From Streptomyces sp. NBC_00335 (lineage in GTDB: Bacteria; Actinomycetota; Actinomycetes; Streptomycetales; Streptomycetaceae): 64,000 bases of DNA. The stretch is from positions 186,001 to 250,000 of the forward strand of contig NZ_CP108007.1 in assembly GCF_036127095.1 (NCBI RefSeq), in the 5' to 3' direction. Below are positions 24,216 through 32,972 of the stretch, one piece after another. The notes below the pieces were generated by a model, which had not been told where the DNA came from, did no database searches, and worked only from the letters and a program-made list of their open reading frames with translations. Within the stretch, counting starts at the first letter, position 1, and the number at the start of each line of letters is the position of its first letter. The position numbers and the translations under genes were made by a program.

Positions 24216-25214
24216 TCAGAACGAGGCGGCGCGCTCCACCTCGTCCACGAGCCGGGCGTGGGCCAAGATCGCCTCCGTGTGCGGGGTGAAGTCCTCCCCG
24301 CACAGCACGGCCCGGGCGAACACGCCGGCGATGTTCGTGAAGTGCCGGTCCGCCCGGAGCGGCGTCTCCGTGACGGTGCCGCCCCGCTCGACCCGGAGCA
24401 CGGGGGTGAGTTCGTCGGGCGTGCTGAAGGCGCGCTCCAGCCGCAGCCGTCCCTCGCTGCCCCAGAGCCCGTAGCCGCTGCGGTAGCCGTGCTCGACCCC
24501 GTACGCGAGCTGGGCCGCCACCCCCGACGGCGAGACGAGCAGCGCGCTGCCCGCGGGCTGTGGACCGTAGGGGCTGTCCGGGCGCACCTGCGCCCCCGCC
24601 ACCCGCAGTCCGTCACCGAGGAAGAGACCGGCCGCGCGGATCGGGTACGCCGCGACCTCCGGCAGGGTGCTCGCGCGCCGCGGGAGGCCGCCGGGCCCCG
24701 CGTCGGGGCGCAGCGGGATGCCGAACTCCGAGCTGAAGAGCCGGACCTCGCCGATCAGGCCCTCCGCCACCAGCCGGCGTACCTCCGCGTGCTGGGAGTG
24801 GTGGAGGAACATGAAGTTCTCCATCAGCAGCAGGCCGCTCTCCCGGGCGAAGGACACGGCTTTTTGCGCGTCGGCCAGGCTGGTGGCGAACGGCTTCTCG
24901 CACAGCACGTGCTTCCCGGCGGCCAGCGCCCGCAGGGTCCACTCCACGTGCAGTTCGGGCGGCAGCGGCACGTACACCGCGTCCACGTCGTCCCGCTCCA
25001 GCAGCCGCTCGTACCCGGCCACGGCGGCGCCGCCGAACCGCTCGGTGAACTGCCGCGCCCGCTCGATCCGGCGGCTGGCCACGGCCGTCACCTCGACGAG
25101 CGGCTGCTCCAGCATCGAGGGCAGCATGCGGCGCTCCGCGATGTCCGCGCACCCCAGCACGCCGATCCGCAGCCGGCCGGCCTTCGGCTCCGTACCGCTT
25201 CCGGTCCCGCTCAC
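24216..25214 (-). CDS. NDP-hexose 3-ketoreductase (Gfo/Idh/MocA family)
   Basis: This 332-residue oxidoreductase has a Rossmann start (RIGVLGCADIAERRM) and the catalytic motif E106-K-P108 (VLCEKPFA). It resembles the 3-ketoreductases that follow the 2,3-dehydratase in 2,6-dideoxysugar routes, reducing the 3-keto group of dTDP-3,4-diketo-2,6-dideoxyglucose. The GTG start overlaps the dehydratase stop by 4 bp (GTGA), so the two enzymes are made together, as expected because the dehydratase product is unstable. The stereochemistry at C3 cannot be read from sequence. Confidence 0.9.
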   Translation of the reverse strand: MSGTGSGTEPKAGRLRIGVLGCADIAERRMLPSMLEQPLVEVTAVASRRIERARQFTERFGGAAVAGYERLLERDDVDAVYVPLPPELHVEWTLRALAAGKHVLCEKPFATSLADAQKAVSFARESGLLLMENFMFLHHSQHAEVRRLVAEGLIGEVRLFSSEFGIPLRPDAGPGGLPRRASTLPEVAAYPIRAAGLFLGDGLRVAGAQVRPDSPYGPQPAGSALLVSPSGVAAQLAYGVEHGYRSGYGLWGSEGRLRLERAFSTPDELTPVLRVERGGTVTETPLRADRHFTNIAGVFARAVLCGEDFTPHTEAILAHARLVDEVERAASF

Positions 25215-26608
25215 AGGCCGTGCTCCCCGTCCAGCGCGCGGGTCGCGCGCAGGCTGGTCAGCAGTGTCCTGGCCTCGATGTTGAGGTAGTTGCTGTGCCG
25301 CAGCAGGCCCGCGAGCTGTCCCGGGGTCACCCAGAGGAAGTCATCGGGAACGTCGAGGGGGAACTCGTCCCCCACTTCGACGAGGACGTAGCGGTTGCCC
25401 GCGTGGTGGAAGCGGCCGCCCTCCTCGGACTGCACCGTGTCGTACAGCAGCCGGCCCTGACCCCGCAGGACCAGTTCCAGGTAGCGCGGCCGCTGCTCCG
25501 GGGGCAGGGTCAGCGCCCGGGCCGGCTGGCACTGGACGGTCGGGCCCAGCTCCGCCACGTCCAGTACGCCCGCCTCGGACCTGGCCTGTGCCAGCAGGTG
25601 CGTCACCCCGCCGATCCGGCGCACCAGGAAGGCGGCGAGCCCCTGTTCGGCGGGGGCGATCAGCGGCTGGGTCCAGCTCTTCACCTCGCGGTTCGCGGCC
25701 CGCACGGAGGCGGCGATGACGCTGAAGTGGTGTCCCGTCTCGTGCTCGATCGCGTGGTCCGTGCGCTTCCACCGCTGTACGTCCGACAGCGGCATGGTGG
25801 TCTGCACCAGCTCGCGGAGCGCCTTGATCTCGGTGAGCCGGTTCAGCAGGTGCTCCGTGCTGTGCAGCGCGGGGCCCTCGCCGGCGGAGGAGGGGATCAG
25901 CGAGAGCACCGTGCGGGCGTCCATGTTGACCACGTTGGACTCGTTCAGCAGCTGGTGGATCTGGCCCAGCGTCAGCCACACGAAGTCCTCGTGCGGCGGC
26001 ACGTCTCCGATGGCCTCCACGACCATGTTCCGGTTGCGCTTGCGCAGGAACCAGGAGCCCTGTTCGGACTGGAGCGAGTCGTAGAGGACCCGCGAGCCCA
26101 CCCGCGGCGGCCGGAAGTACTCGATGTAGTTGACGGCCGCGCCCTTGTGCACGCCGGTGTAGTTGCTGCGCGTGGCCTGCACCGTGGGGGACAGCTGGAC
26201 CGTCTCGATGTTCCCGGGCTCCATCTTGGCCTGCATCAGGCAGTGCAGGACGCCGTCGAACTCCTTGACGACGATGCCCAGGATGCCGATCTCGGGCTGG
26301 TTGATGATCGGCTGCGACCAGGACGCGCCGTATCCGTTCCACTCCGTCCGCACGTCCAGTCCCACGACGGAGAAGAACCGGCCGCTGTCGTGGACGAGGT
26401 TCCCCGTGGAGTCCTCGAAGTGCCAGCCGACCAGCTCGGAGAAGGGGATGCGCCGCACGTCGTAGCGGTTGGTGCGCCGCTGCTCGGCGAACCACGCGCG
26501 GAACACCGGGTTGGGCGTCACCGCGCTGTCGAGGGTCTGGGCCGACAGCGCGAACCGTCGCCCGAGACTCGGAACGAGGCCCGCGGGCACCGTCTGGGCT
26601 GTGATCAT
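25211..26608 (-). CDS. NDP-hexose 2,3-dehydratase
   Basis: This 465-residue protein is an internal tandem duplication typical of the NDP-hexose 2,3-dehydratase family. Each half ends with a similar block (VGSRVLYDSLQSEQGSWF...DFVWLTLGQIHQLL, and RLLYDTVQSEEGGRF...DFLWVTPGQLAGLL). It removes the C2 hydroxyl of dTDP-4-keto-6-deoxyglucose, committing the sugar to a 2-deoxy structure. I chose ATG at 26608 because AAGGAG lies just upstream and TVPAGLVPSLGRRFALSA is the expected N-terminus; longer frames run into the promoter. It is divergent from the glycosyltransferase. Confidence 0.93.
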   Translation of the reverse strand: MITAQTVPAGLVPSLGRRFALSAQTLDSAVTPNPVFRAWFAEQRRTNRYDVRRIPFSELVGWHFEDSTGNLVHDSGRFFSVVGLDVRTEWNGYGASWSQPIINQPEIGILGIVVKEFDGVLHCLMQAKMEPGNIETVQLSPTVQATRSNYTGVHKGAAVNYIEYFRPPRVGSRVLYDSLQSEQGSWFLRKRNRNMVVEAIGDVPPHEDFVWLTLGQIHQLLNESNVVNMDARTVLSLIPSSAGEGPALHSTEHLLNRLTEIKALRELVQTTMPLSDVQRWKRTDHAIEHETGHHFSVIAASVRAANREVKSWTQPLIAPAEQGLAAFLVRRIGGVTHLLAQARSEAGVLDVAELGPTVQCQPARALTLPPEQRPRYLELVLRGQGRLLYDTVQSEEGGRFHHAGNRYVLVEVGDEFPLDVPDDFLWVTPGQLAGLLRHSNYLNIEARTLLTSLRATRALDGEHGL

Positions 26609-26730
26609 CAATGGCTCCTTCGCCTTGTTCCGCATGCCCAGGGGCAGGCGGCCGCATCGCGAGGATGGGGGAGCTCGATCGCCCGCCACTGGAGCGAGCC
26701 TCGACAGTGAATCGATCGATGATAAATTTT

Positions 26731-26743
26731 CTAGCAGCACTAG
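26731..26743. promoter_or_regulatory. CTAG inverted repeat in the divergent sugar promoter
   Basis: CTAG-CAGCA-CTAG lies 34 bp before the glycosyltransferase start and about 120 bp before the dehydratase start, in the only AT-rich stretch of this intergenic region (GATAAATTTTCTAG). The sequence TTTCTAGC also occurs before the aldo/keto reductase at 10100, and a related AATTCTAG (reverse strand) precedes the TetR gene. It is a possible shared operator. Confidence 0.4.
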
Positions 26744-26777
26744 ACATGCGTCGGGGGCGTCCCTACGCTGAGGCCTC

Positions 26778-27950
26778 ATGAGAATCCTCTTTGCCAGCGT
26801 GGGCAATTTCGGGCACGTCTTCCCCTTGCTTCCTTTGGCGAGGGCCGCACGGGCAGCCGGCCACCAGGTCGCGTTCGCCACGGGAGAGCAGTTCCACCAG
26901 ACCCTGCAGGGCGCCGGGTTCGAGCCGGTGACGGCAGGCCGTTCCGTACCCGAGGCGTTCATCGAAGCAGCGGGCGGTCAAGCCTTCCTCGAACAGCACG
27001 GTGGCGAAGTAGGAGCTCAGGACGTTCCGGCGTCGGTCCTCGCGGACCTGCACATCAAGGTGTTCGGCTCCGTCCTGCCCCGCTGGATCGCCGCCGACCT
27101 GGCCGCGGCCTTCGCCACCTACCGCCCCGACCTGGTGGTCCACGAGGTGCTCAACCCGGGCGCCGGATTCGCCGCGCGGCTCGCCGGCATCCCCGCCCTC
27201 GCGCACGACGTGGGCCTGCTCGCGCAGGACCACGAGGCCGGCCGGCTCCGGCAGGAGATCCTCGCCACCGCGGCCGACCTGGGCGTCGAGGTGCCCGCCG
27301 ACCGGGTCAGCACCCTGGGGAACACCGTCATCGACATCTGCCCGCCCTCCATCCAGGACCGGAGCTTCCTGGAGTCCGGCCAGCCGCGCATCGAGCTGCG
27401 CCCCGTTCCGTACGTGGAGCAGGGCGAGATCCCGGGCGGACTGGGCGCCTCCCGCGACCCGTTCGTGTACCTCACGCTGGGCACCGCGCTGGGCTCCGCC
27501 GACAACCTGCGCACCGTGATCGACGGGCTCCGCCCGCTGGGCCTCCCGGTGCTGGTGGCCACCGGGTTCCGGATCCAGCGTGCCGAGCTGGGCGAACTGC
27601 CCGACAACGTGATCGCCGCGCCGTGGGTGCCGCAGTCCGAGGTGCTGGCCCGCGCGTCGCTGGTGGTCCAGCACGGCGGCAGCGGCACGACCCTGGCCAC
27701 GCTCGCGGCCGGAGTGCCCCAGCTGATCGTCCCGCAGGGCGCGGACGGCCCGGCCAACGGCCAGGCCCTGCAGGCCGCCGGCGCCGGCGAGGTCGTCTTC
27801 GGCCTCTCGGCCGACGCCGTGACGGACGGCGCCCGCCGCATCCTGGCCGACGAGAGCTACCGGGACGCGTCCCGCAAGGTCGCGGCGGAGATCGCCGCGA
27901 TGCCCTCCCCGGAGGAGGTCGCCGCCCGCCTCCCCGACTTCGCCGCCTGA
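26778..27950 (+). CDS. Glycosyltransferase (GT1, antibiotic type)
   Basis: This 390-residue GT-B fold glycosyltransferase has an N-terminal acceptor domain (FASVGNFGHVFPLLPLARAARAAGH) and a C-terminal nucleotide-sugar domain with VPQSEVLARASLVVQHGGSGTT near residues 285-305. It transfers the deoxysugar from its dTDP carrier to the peptide or polyketide. It is the only glycosyltransferase in the window, so at least one sugar is expected. No DesVIII-type P450-like helper is nearby. The start is the first ATG after the CTAG promoter. The acceptor is unknown. Confidence 0.93.
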   Translation: MRILFASVGNFGHVFPLLPLARAARAAGHQVAFATGEQFHQTLQGAGFEPVTAGRSVPEAFIEAAGGQAFLEQHGGEVGAQDVPASVLADLHIKVFGSVLPRWIAADLAAAFATYRPDLVVHEVLNPGAGFAARLAGIPALAHDVGLLAQDHEAGRLRQEILATAADLGVEVPADRVSTLGNTVIDICPPSIQDRSFLESGQPRIELRPVPYVEQGEIPGGLGASRDPFVYLTLGTALGSADNLRTVIDGLRPLGLPVLVATGFRIQRAELGELPDNVIAAPWVPQSEVLARASLVVQHGGSGTTLATLAAGVPQLIVPQGADGPANGQALQAAGAGEVVFGLSADAVTDGARRILADESYRDASRKVAAEIAAMPSPEEVAARLPDFAA

Positions 27951-28046
27951 CGAGCTTCCCGGACCGGCCCCCAACCCCTGCTCCACGCCGGTCCGCAGGC
28001 GACAGAGAACTCCCGGACGTCCCACCCCCGTCGTCCGGGCCCATGG

Positions 28047-28092
28047 CATCCGGTGCGCGCGGATCCTCCCCCGGTCATGCGCGCACCGGATG
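28047..28092. terminator. 14-bp stem bidirectional terminator
   Basis: CATCCGGTGCGCGC (28047-28060) pairs exactly with GCGCGCACCGGATG (28079-28092), between the convergent glycosyltransferase and carrier-condensation genes. Confidence 0.75.
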
Positions 28093-28103
28093 TACCGTGG
28101 CCG

Positions 28104-29741
28104 TCAGCCCGGCGGCGGCGCCGAAGGCCGGGCACGCCCGGCCGCGGCCGCGTGGTCGGCGACGATCGGCAGGTCCTCGACGGGATCCTGCGGGTCCGCG
28201 CCCGTCAGCGCCTCCAGGCAGCCGAGCAGCTCGTCCGCCAGCGCCGCCGCCCCGGCCCGGGTGAACACGCCCGAGGCGAAGTCCAGGCCGAGCAGCGGAT
28301 CCCCTCCCCACCGCAGCACCCTCAGCGCGGCGTCCGCGGTGGCGCCGCCCAGGTGTCCGTGGTGGAAGCGCGAGGTGAGCGGCCCCGCCTCCAGGGTCTC
28401 GGGCAGCAGTTCGTCGCAGGCCGCGAACGCCACCTGCGTCAGCGCGGGCCGGGACCGTTCCCCGTGCACTCCCAGCTCGCGCGCCAGGGCCGCCGTATCG
28501 AGGTCCGCGAAGCGAAGCGCCTCGCCGAACTCGCAGGCGACACCGCGCAGGAAGTAGTCGACCCCGCCCTCCAGCTCGCAGCAGACCGGCACCGTCGCCG
28601 AGCACGGCGCGACCGTGCCCAGCAGCTCGGCCGTGGGGCGGCGCGGCATCTCGGTGCCCACCAGCAGCCGTTCGTGCCCGGAGCGCCGGCCCGCGGCCAG
28701 CGCCCACGCCGCGAGCAGCACCACCGCGTGCGGTACCCCGGCCCGCGCGGCCGTCGCGTCCACCGCCTCGCGCAGTCCCCGTCGGAGGCCGAACAGCACC
28801 CGGCCGCCGCGGAAGTCGAACACCGCCGGCCGCCTGCCCGGCTCCGCGAGGTCCACGACGGCGGGGAAGTCGCGCAGCCGCTTGACCCGTTCGGCCGCCA
28901 GCGCGCGCAGGGCGCCGGACCGGTCGAGCCCCTCGGCCCGCCGCAGGACCGCGTCGCAGCCGCGGTGGCCGCGCCGGTCGAGCGGCCGGCTCCGTACGGC
29001 GCGGCCGTAGTCGGCGAGCAGTTCCCGCCAGACCAGCGAGACGGACCAGCAGTCCACCGCGGCCTCGTGGTACAGGAAGGTCAGCAGGTGCCGGTCCGCC
29101 GCCAGCCGGGTCAGGGCGAAGGCCAGCGGGGGCCGTTGCGGATGGCCGGCCAGGTGTTCCACGTCCCCCGCCAGCCGCGCGTGCGCCGCGGCCACCGGCT
29201 CCGCACCGTCGGCGGGCGCCTTGGCCATGACGACGAGCGGCAGCGTGTACGAGTCGAGGACACGCCGTACGGGACCCCGCGGCGAGGACCCGAACGCGGT
29301 CCGCAGCCCCTCGTGGCGCGAGCTCAGGGCGTCCAGAGCCGTCCGCAGCGCCCCCAGGTCGAGCGGCCCGGTGAGCTCGGCGCTCAGGATCCGGTGCACC
29401 GAGGCGGATCCGGTGTACTGCTGGGCGGTGAGGGCCGCCAGTTGCCCGGGCAGCAGTGCGCGCGGCCCGGAGCCCGGCGCACCGGGCTCCGCGCCGCGCG
29501 GGACGGGAACGGCCCGCGCGAGCACGTCCGCGAGCGGGACGGGGCCGAGCAGTTGGGGTATGTCCAGCGAGAGTTCGAGCCGGTCGCCGGCCAGGGCCTG
29601 GAGCCGCATGGCCTGGCCGAGCCCACCGCCGAGGGTCATGAACGGCGAGCCCGAAGCCCTGGCCGGCAGGGTCCGCCGGTCGTGGCCCAGCAGGTCCGCC
29701 GCCAGGTCGAGCAGCTGCTCCAGGGGAGTCGGGGTCTGCAT
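28104..29741 (-). CDS. Free-standing carrier-condensation didomain protein with degenerate active sites
   Basis: This 545-residue protein has an N-terminal carrier-like region (LLDLAADLLGHDRRTLPARA..., residues 8-60) followed by an NRPS condensation domain (about 95-530). In the carrier the GGDS motif reads LGGGLGQA, so the phosphopantetheine Ser is missing. In the condensation domain HHxxxDG reads HEAAVDC: the second, catalytic His is Glu and the Gly is Cys, while the WS after it is kept. It is thus predicted inactive as a normal peptide-bond former, yet the reading frame is intact. A GGAGAGG site supports ATG 29741. It might recruit tailoring enzymes, act as a structural adaptor, or catalyse a different acyl transfer. 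It is divergent from the TetR gene. Confidence 0.85.
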   Translation of the reverse strand: MQTPTPLEQLLDLAADLLGHDRRTLPARASGSPFMTLGGGLGQAMRLQALAGDRLELSLDIPQLLGPVPLADVLARAVPVPRGAEPGAPGSGPRALLPGQLAALTAQQYTGSASVHRILSAELTGPLDLGALRTALDALSSRHEGLRTAFGSSPRGPVRRVLDSYTLPLVVMAKAPADGAEPVAAAHARLAGDVEHLAGHPQRPPLAFALTRLAADRHLLTFLYHEAAVDCWSVSLVWRELLADYGRAVRSRPLDRRGHRGCDAVLRRAEGLDRSGALRALAAERVKRLRDFPAVVDLAEPGRRPAVFDFRGGRVLFGLRRGLREAVDATAARAGVPHAVVLLAAWALAAGRRSGHERLLVGTEMPRRPTAELLGTVAPCSATVPVCCELEGGVDYFLRGVACEFGEALRFADLDTAALARELGVHGERSRPALTQVAFAACDELLPETLEAGPLTSRFHHGHLGGATADAALRVLRWGGDPLLGLDFASGVFTRAGAAALADELLGCLEALTGADPQDPVEDLPIVADHAAAAGRARPSAPPPG

Positions 29742-29876
29742 GGGGTGGCCTCTCCGTGGGCGGTCTTGCCCCGCATGCTGCCGACCGCACCTAGAAGGCC
29801 ACTAGACGACCGCTGTGGACACGGCCGAAAAGCTCCCACCCAAAGACAGAATCCCTATCACTGACAACTAGAATTT

Positions 29877-29887
29877 CACTGGCAGTG
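29877..29887. promoter_or_regulatory. Inverted repeat at the TetR start
   Basis: CACTG-G-CAGTG is an exact inverted repeat ending 15 bp before the TetR ATG, in a region that also contains AACTAGAATTTC. Autoregulatory operators of TetR regulators commonly lie here, and the site is shared with the divergent carrier-condensation gene at 29741. Confidence 0.45.
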
Positions 29888-29901
29888 CTACCGTGGTTCG
29901 C

Positions 29902-30492
29902 ATGACCCTCCGAGAGCGCCGCGTCCGCGAGCAGGCCCAGCGCCGCCAGTTGATCCTCACCACGGCGCGCGAGATGGCCGAGGCGGAAGGCTGGGACTTC
30001 GTCACCACCCGGCGGCTCGCGGAGCGCATCGAGTACAGCCAGCCCGTGCTCTACCAGCACTTCAAGAACAAGGACGCCATCGTCAACGCGGTGGCGCTCG
30101 AAGGCTTCGCCGAACTGGCCGCGGCACTGCACGCGGCCCGGCTCTCCTCGGAGGACCCGCACACGGCCCTGGACGCGGTCGCGCGCGCCTACGCCGACTT
30201 CGCGGCCCGCGGCCCGGTCCTCTACGAGGCCATGCTCACCCTCGACGTGGGCCTCGAACACTCCGAAGCCGGCACGCCGCAGCCGCTCCTGACGGCCTTC
30301 TCCGAGATCAGGCAGGCCGTCCTGCCGGTGGCGGCCGACCGCGACCCCGACCTCGTCGCCGAGGTCCTGTGGAGCGCCTGGCACGGCCTGGCCACCCTCA
30401 CCTGGGGCCGCCGCCTGCGCCCGGACCTCACCCGCGAGCGCCTGGCCGCCCTGACCGGCATCCTGACCGGCCCGGCGGCCGGCGCGCCGTAG
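29902..30492 (+). CDS. TetR-family transcriptional regulator
   Basis: This 196-residue regulator has an N-terminal TetR helix-turn-helix (AREMAEAEGWDFVTTRRLAERIEYSQPVLYQHFKNKDAIV) and a C-terminal ligand-binding region (LWSAWHGLATLTWGRRL). TetR proteins repress neighbouring or divergent genes until a small ligand binds. GTG 29893 is an alternative start; neither has a strong ribosome site, so the mRNA may be leaderless. The palindrome just upstream suggests self-control together with the divergent gene at 29741; further targets may be the CTAG-containing promoters at 10.06 and 26.73 kb. Confidence 0.92.
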   Translation: MTLRERRVREQAQRRQLILTTAREMAEAEGWDFVTTRRLAERIEYSQPVLYQHFKNKDAIVNAVALEGFAELAAALHAARLSSEDPHTALDAVARAYADFAARGPVLYEAMLTLDVGLEHSEAGTPQPLLTAFSEIRQAVLPVAADRDPDLVAEVLWSAWHGLATLTWGRRLRPDLTRERLAALTGILTGPAAGAP

Positions 30493-30529
30493 GCGGACGC
30501 ACCGTAGGCGCCGCACCGCAGGGCGATCG

Positions 30530-30982
30530 TCAGACCGTGGTCTTCACCGGCTCGGACCGCTCGGTCCGGCGGGCGTCCTCATGCTCCTTCACCCGCTTGC
30601 CGAGCTGGATGAAGAGCAGGACGAGCCCCACCGTCAGGATGATGTGGCCCAACCCTCCGACCAGGGAGAACAGTTCGGGCACCTCGTTGCCGAGCACGGT
30701 CTGGGTGCCGCGGTAGAGCATGCTGAGGCAGGTGATCGTCAGGCCCGAGTTGTAGAACCAGAAGAAGTACGTGAACTGCTTGGTCCCGGAGAGCCCGAAG
30801 ACCTTGTCGAGACCGAGCACGATCAGGAAGACCAGCATGCCCAGCGCGAGCAAGTGGGTGTGCAGAACGCCGAGCTGGGTTTCGCCCTCGAAATCGTTGA
30901 TCTTGGTCAACTCGCGGTAGTACAAGCCGGAGAGCACTCCGACGATCATGTAAACATGCGCCGCGACATACGACTTACGCAT
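30530..30982 (-). CDS. DUF2871-family small membrane protein
   Basis: This 150-residue protein has four hydrophobic helices (VAAHVYMIVGVLSGLYYREL, LGVLHTHLLALGMLVFLIV, FTYFFWFYNSGLTITCLSM, LVGGLGHIILTVGLVLLFI) and a charged tail. The pattern, including GVLHTHLLALGM with conserved His residues, matches the DUF2871 family of unknown function. I chose ATG 30982 (MRKSYVAAHVYM...), since longer frames add residues not expected in the family. It is convergent with the TetR gene and its link to the pathway is unclear. Confidence 0.8.
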   Translation of the reverse strand: MRKSYVAAHVYMIVGVLSGLYYRELTKINDFEGETQLGVLHTHLLALGMLVFLIVLGLDKVFGLSGTKQFTYFFWFYNSGLTITCLSMLYRGTQTVLGNEVPELFSLVGGLGHIILTVGLVLLFIQLGKRVKEHEDARRTERSEPVKTTV

Positions 30983-31184
30983 CCCCGTGCCCGCTCCCTG
31001 CTGATCCAATTGCGCCCCTGACGGTGGCCATTGAAGCACCTCGCGTAGCCTGTTCGGCGGAATCCGAAGGATCACTCAAGCCCGGTTCGAGTGACATTCC
31101 ACCGCGCATGTGGCGCCATCACTCCGGCATGGCGTATTGGTCCGCCATTTCCGGCCACCCCTCGCGGCACGACTTACGGCGCGC

Positions 31185-32801
31185 TCAGAAGCGGCTCTCC
31201 CCGTGCAGCTGGCGCAGGTACTCGTAGGTGCTGGGCAGCGTCTCCAGCAGGTTCTGCTGCTGGCGCTTGACGGTGTCGAAGAGGGGCTGCGCCCCGGCCA
31301 CCGACTCGGGCTTGTGGGCGAGGACGGGCATCGGTGCGTCCGGCATCAGGCCCAGACCGGCGAAGACGCAGTAGTAGCTGCCGTTCGTCCACGTGGAACG
31401 GTTCCCGGACTCCAGGCCGTAGTACGCCGACTCGTCGGTGACCGGTGCGTCGATGGGCAGGCCCGCCCGGTAGGCGGCGACCTTCTCCTGGATGCCCTCC
31501 GGGAGCTCCAGCTCCTTGCCGGCCCGCCAGAAGGGGGTGTCGTTGCGCGGAGCGTAGTGGAAGTGCGCCTGCAGGAAGTCGCGGGTGTCGTCGAACATCA
31601 CCCGGATCTCCCGGTTGAACCGGTCCACGAGGGCGGACCGGAAGGTGCGGTCCGGGAAGTACCGCACCAGCTGGTGCAGGGCGGTGGTGACGAAGTGGAT
31701 GCCGGTGGGCTCCAGGGGCTCCAGGAAACAGGAGGAGGGGCCGACGCCGACCACGTTCTTCACCCAGGCCCGCTCGCTGCGGCCGACCCTCAGCCGGGCG
31801 TAGTCGATCCGCGTCGTCTCCGGGTCCAGGCCCCACAGCGCGCACAGCTCCCCGGCCGCCTCCTCGCGCGTGGTGAAGCGGCTGGAGTGGACGTACCCGG
31901 TGCCGAACCGGCCCGGCATGGGGACCTTCCAGGTCCAGCCGCCCTTCATGGCGATGGCGGAGCTGTACGGCTCCACCCCGTGCGCGGCGTCGTCGTGCGG
32001 GACGTCTGCGGTCACCACGCTGTCGCCCAGCAGATGGCCCTCCATGCCGATGAACGGCTCTCCCATGGCCTCGTTGATCAGCTGTCCGCGGAAGCCGGAA
32101 CAGTCCACGAACAGGTCGCCGTCCAAGGCCGCGCCGTCCTCGGTGCGCAGGGCGGTGACGAAGCCCCCGTCGTTCTTGACCACCTCGGCCAGCTCGCCCC
32201 GGACGTGGCGCACGCCGAGCTTGGTCACCGCGAAGTCCCGCAGGAAGCCGGCGAACAGCCCGGTGTCGAAGTGCCAGGCGTACCGGGTGGCGGTCCGCCC
32301 GTCGAGCCAGCGCGGGGACTTCTTGGCGTCCATCACGGGCGGCTCGCGGAAGCAGGCGTAGTCGAACGGCTCCGTGGTCGTGCCCTCGTACGTCCGCTTG
32401 AACCAGTAGTGCGAGAGCGGGGTCTGGTCGTAGTCCGGCAGCAGCCCGAAGGGGTGGTAGAAGTGGTCGGGACCCTGCGACGGCAGCGGGCGCGCCAGGG
32501 CCTCGCCCTCGCCCTCGGTACGCCAGTTCACGAAGCGGACGGCCATCTGGAAGCTGGCGTCGCACTTGCGCATCCACTCCTCCTCGTTGATGCCGAGGAA
32601 GTCGAAGAAGGAATGCTGCAGGCTCGGCACGGTCGCCACGCCCAGACTGAGCGGCGCGGCCGAGGAGGACTCCAGCACGGTGATCTCCACGGTGCCCTGG
32701 AGCGCCTTGCCGAGGTAGGCGGCCGTCATCCAGCCCGCCGCCCCACCGCCGAGCACGACGACGCTTCGGACGCGGGTATCTGCGGCGGCGCTGCGCGGCA
32801 T
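31185..32801 (-). CDS. Flavin-dependent tryptophan-halogenase homologue lacking the catalytic Lys
   Basis: This 538-residue protein is collinear with RebH/PrnA-type tryptophan halogenases: VVLGGGAAGWMTAAYLGKAL at the N-terminus, DCSGFRGQLINEAM, and the WxWxIP-like W289-T-W-K-V-P294. Key catalytic positions differ: the Lys that carries the chlorinating species (K79 of RebH) is Q85 (DASFQMAVRFVNW). The GVGEAT loop is shortened to GVAT (54-57). The Ser after the catalytic Glu (EPLES of RebH) is Pro (E364-P365). The Glu itself remains. I checked these codons on the minus strand. Halogenation by the established mechanism is therefore doubtful; it may act as an oxidase or hydroxylase, or as a non-catalytic protein. 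It is monocistronic, divergent from the Asn-rich micro-ORF. Confidence 0.9.
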   Translation of the reverse strand: MPRSAAADTRVRSVVVLGGGAAGWMTAAYLGKALQGTVEITVLESSSAAPLSLGVATVPSLQHSFFDFLGINEEEWMRKCDASFQMAVRFVNWRTEGEGEALARPLPSQGPDHFYHPFGLLPDYDQTPLSHYWFKRTYEGTTTEPFDYACFREPPVMDAKKSPRWLDGRTATRYAWHFDTGLFAGFLRDFAVTKLGVRHVRGELAEVVKNDGGFVTALRTEDGAALDGDLFVDCSGFRGQLINEAMGEPFIGMEGHLLGDSVVTADVPHDDAAHGVEPYSSAIAMKGGWTWKVPMPGRFGTGYVHSSRFTTREEAAGELCALWGLDPETTRIDYARLRVGRSERAWVKNVVGVGPSSCFLEPLEPTGIHFVTTALHQLVRYFPDRTFRSALVDRFNREIRVMFDDTRDFLQAHFHYAPRNDTPFWRAGKELELPEGIQEKVAAYRAGLPIDAPVTDESAYYGLESGNRSTWTNGSYYCVFAGLGLMPDAPMPVLAHKPESVAGAQPLFDTVKRQQQNLLETLPSTYEYLRQLHGESRF

Positions 32802-32972
32802 GTGCGGACTCTCTTCCAGGCGGCGGTCCTGACGTTCGGTGCACCAGGTTCGTGCATGTGCCTATGGAAGATCTATAGCCGGGGTGCACGTGTATGCGAA
32901 GTGGGGATATAGCCCCGGCGCGGAGGCTGATCCCGCTGAGTGCGATACCCACCCGACACAAAGGACCCCGCG

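Noticed and set aside
31185..32801. Calling the product chlorinated because a tryptophan-halogenase homologue is present
   Set aside because: The catalytic Lys and the Ser after the catalytic Glu are replaced, so halogenation cannot be assumed.
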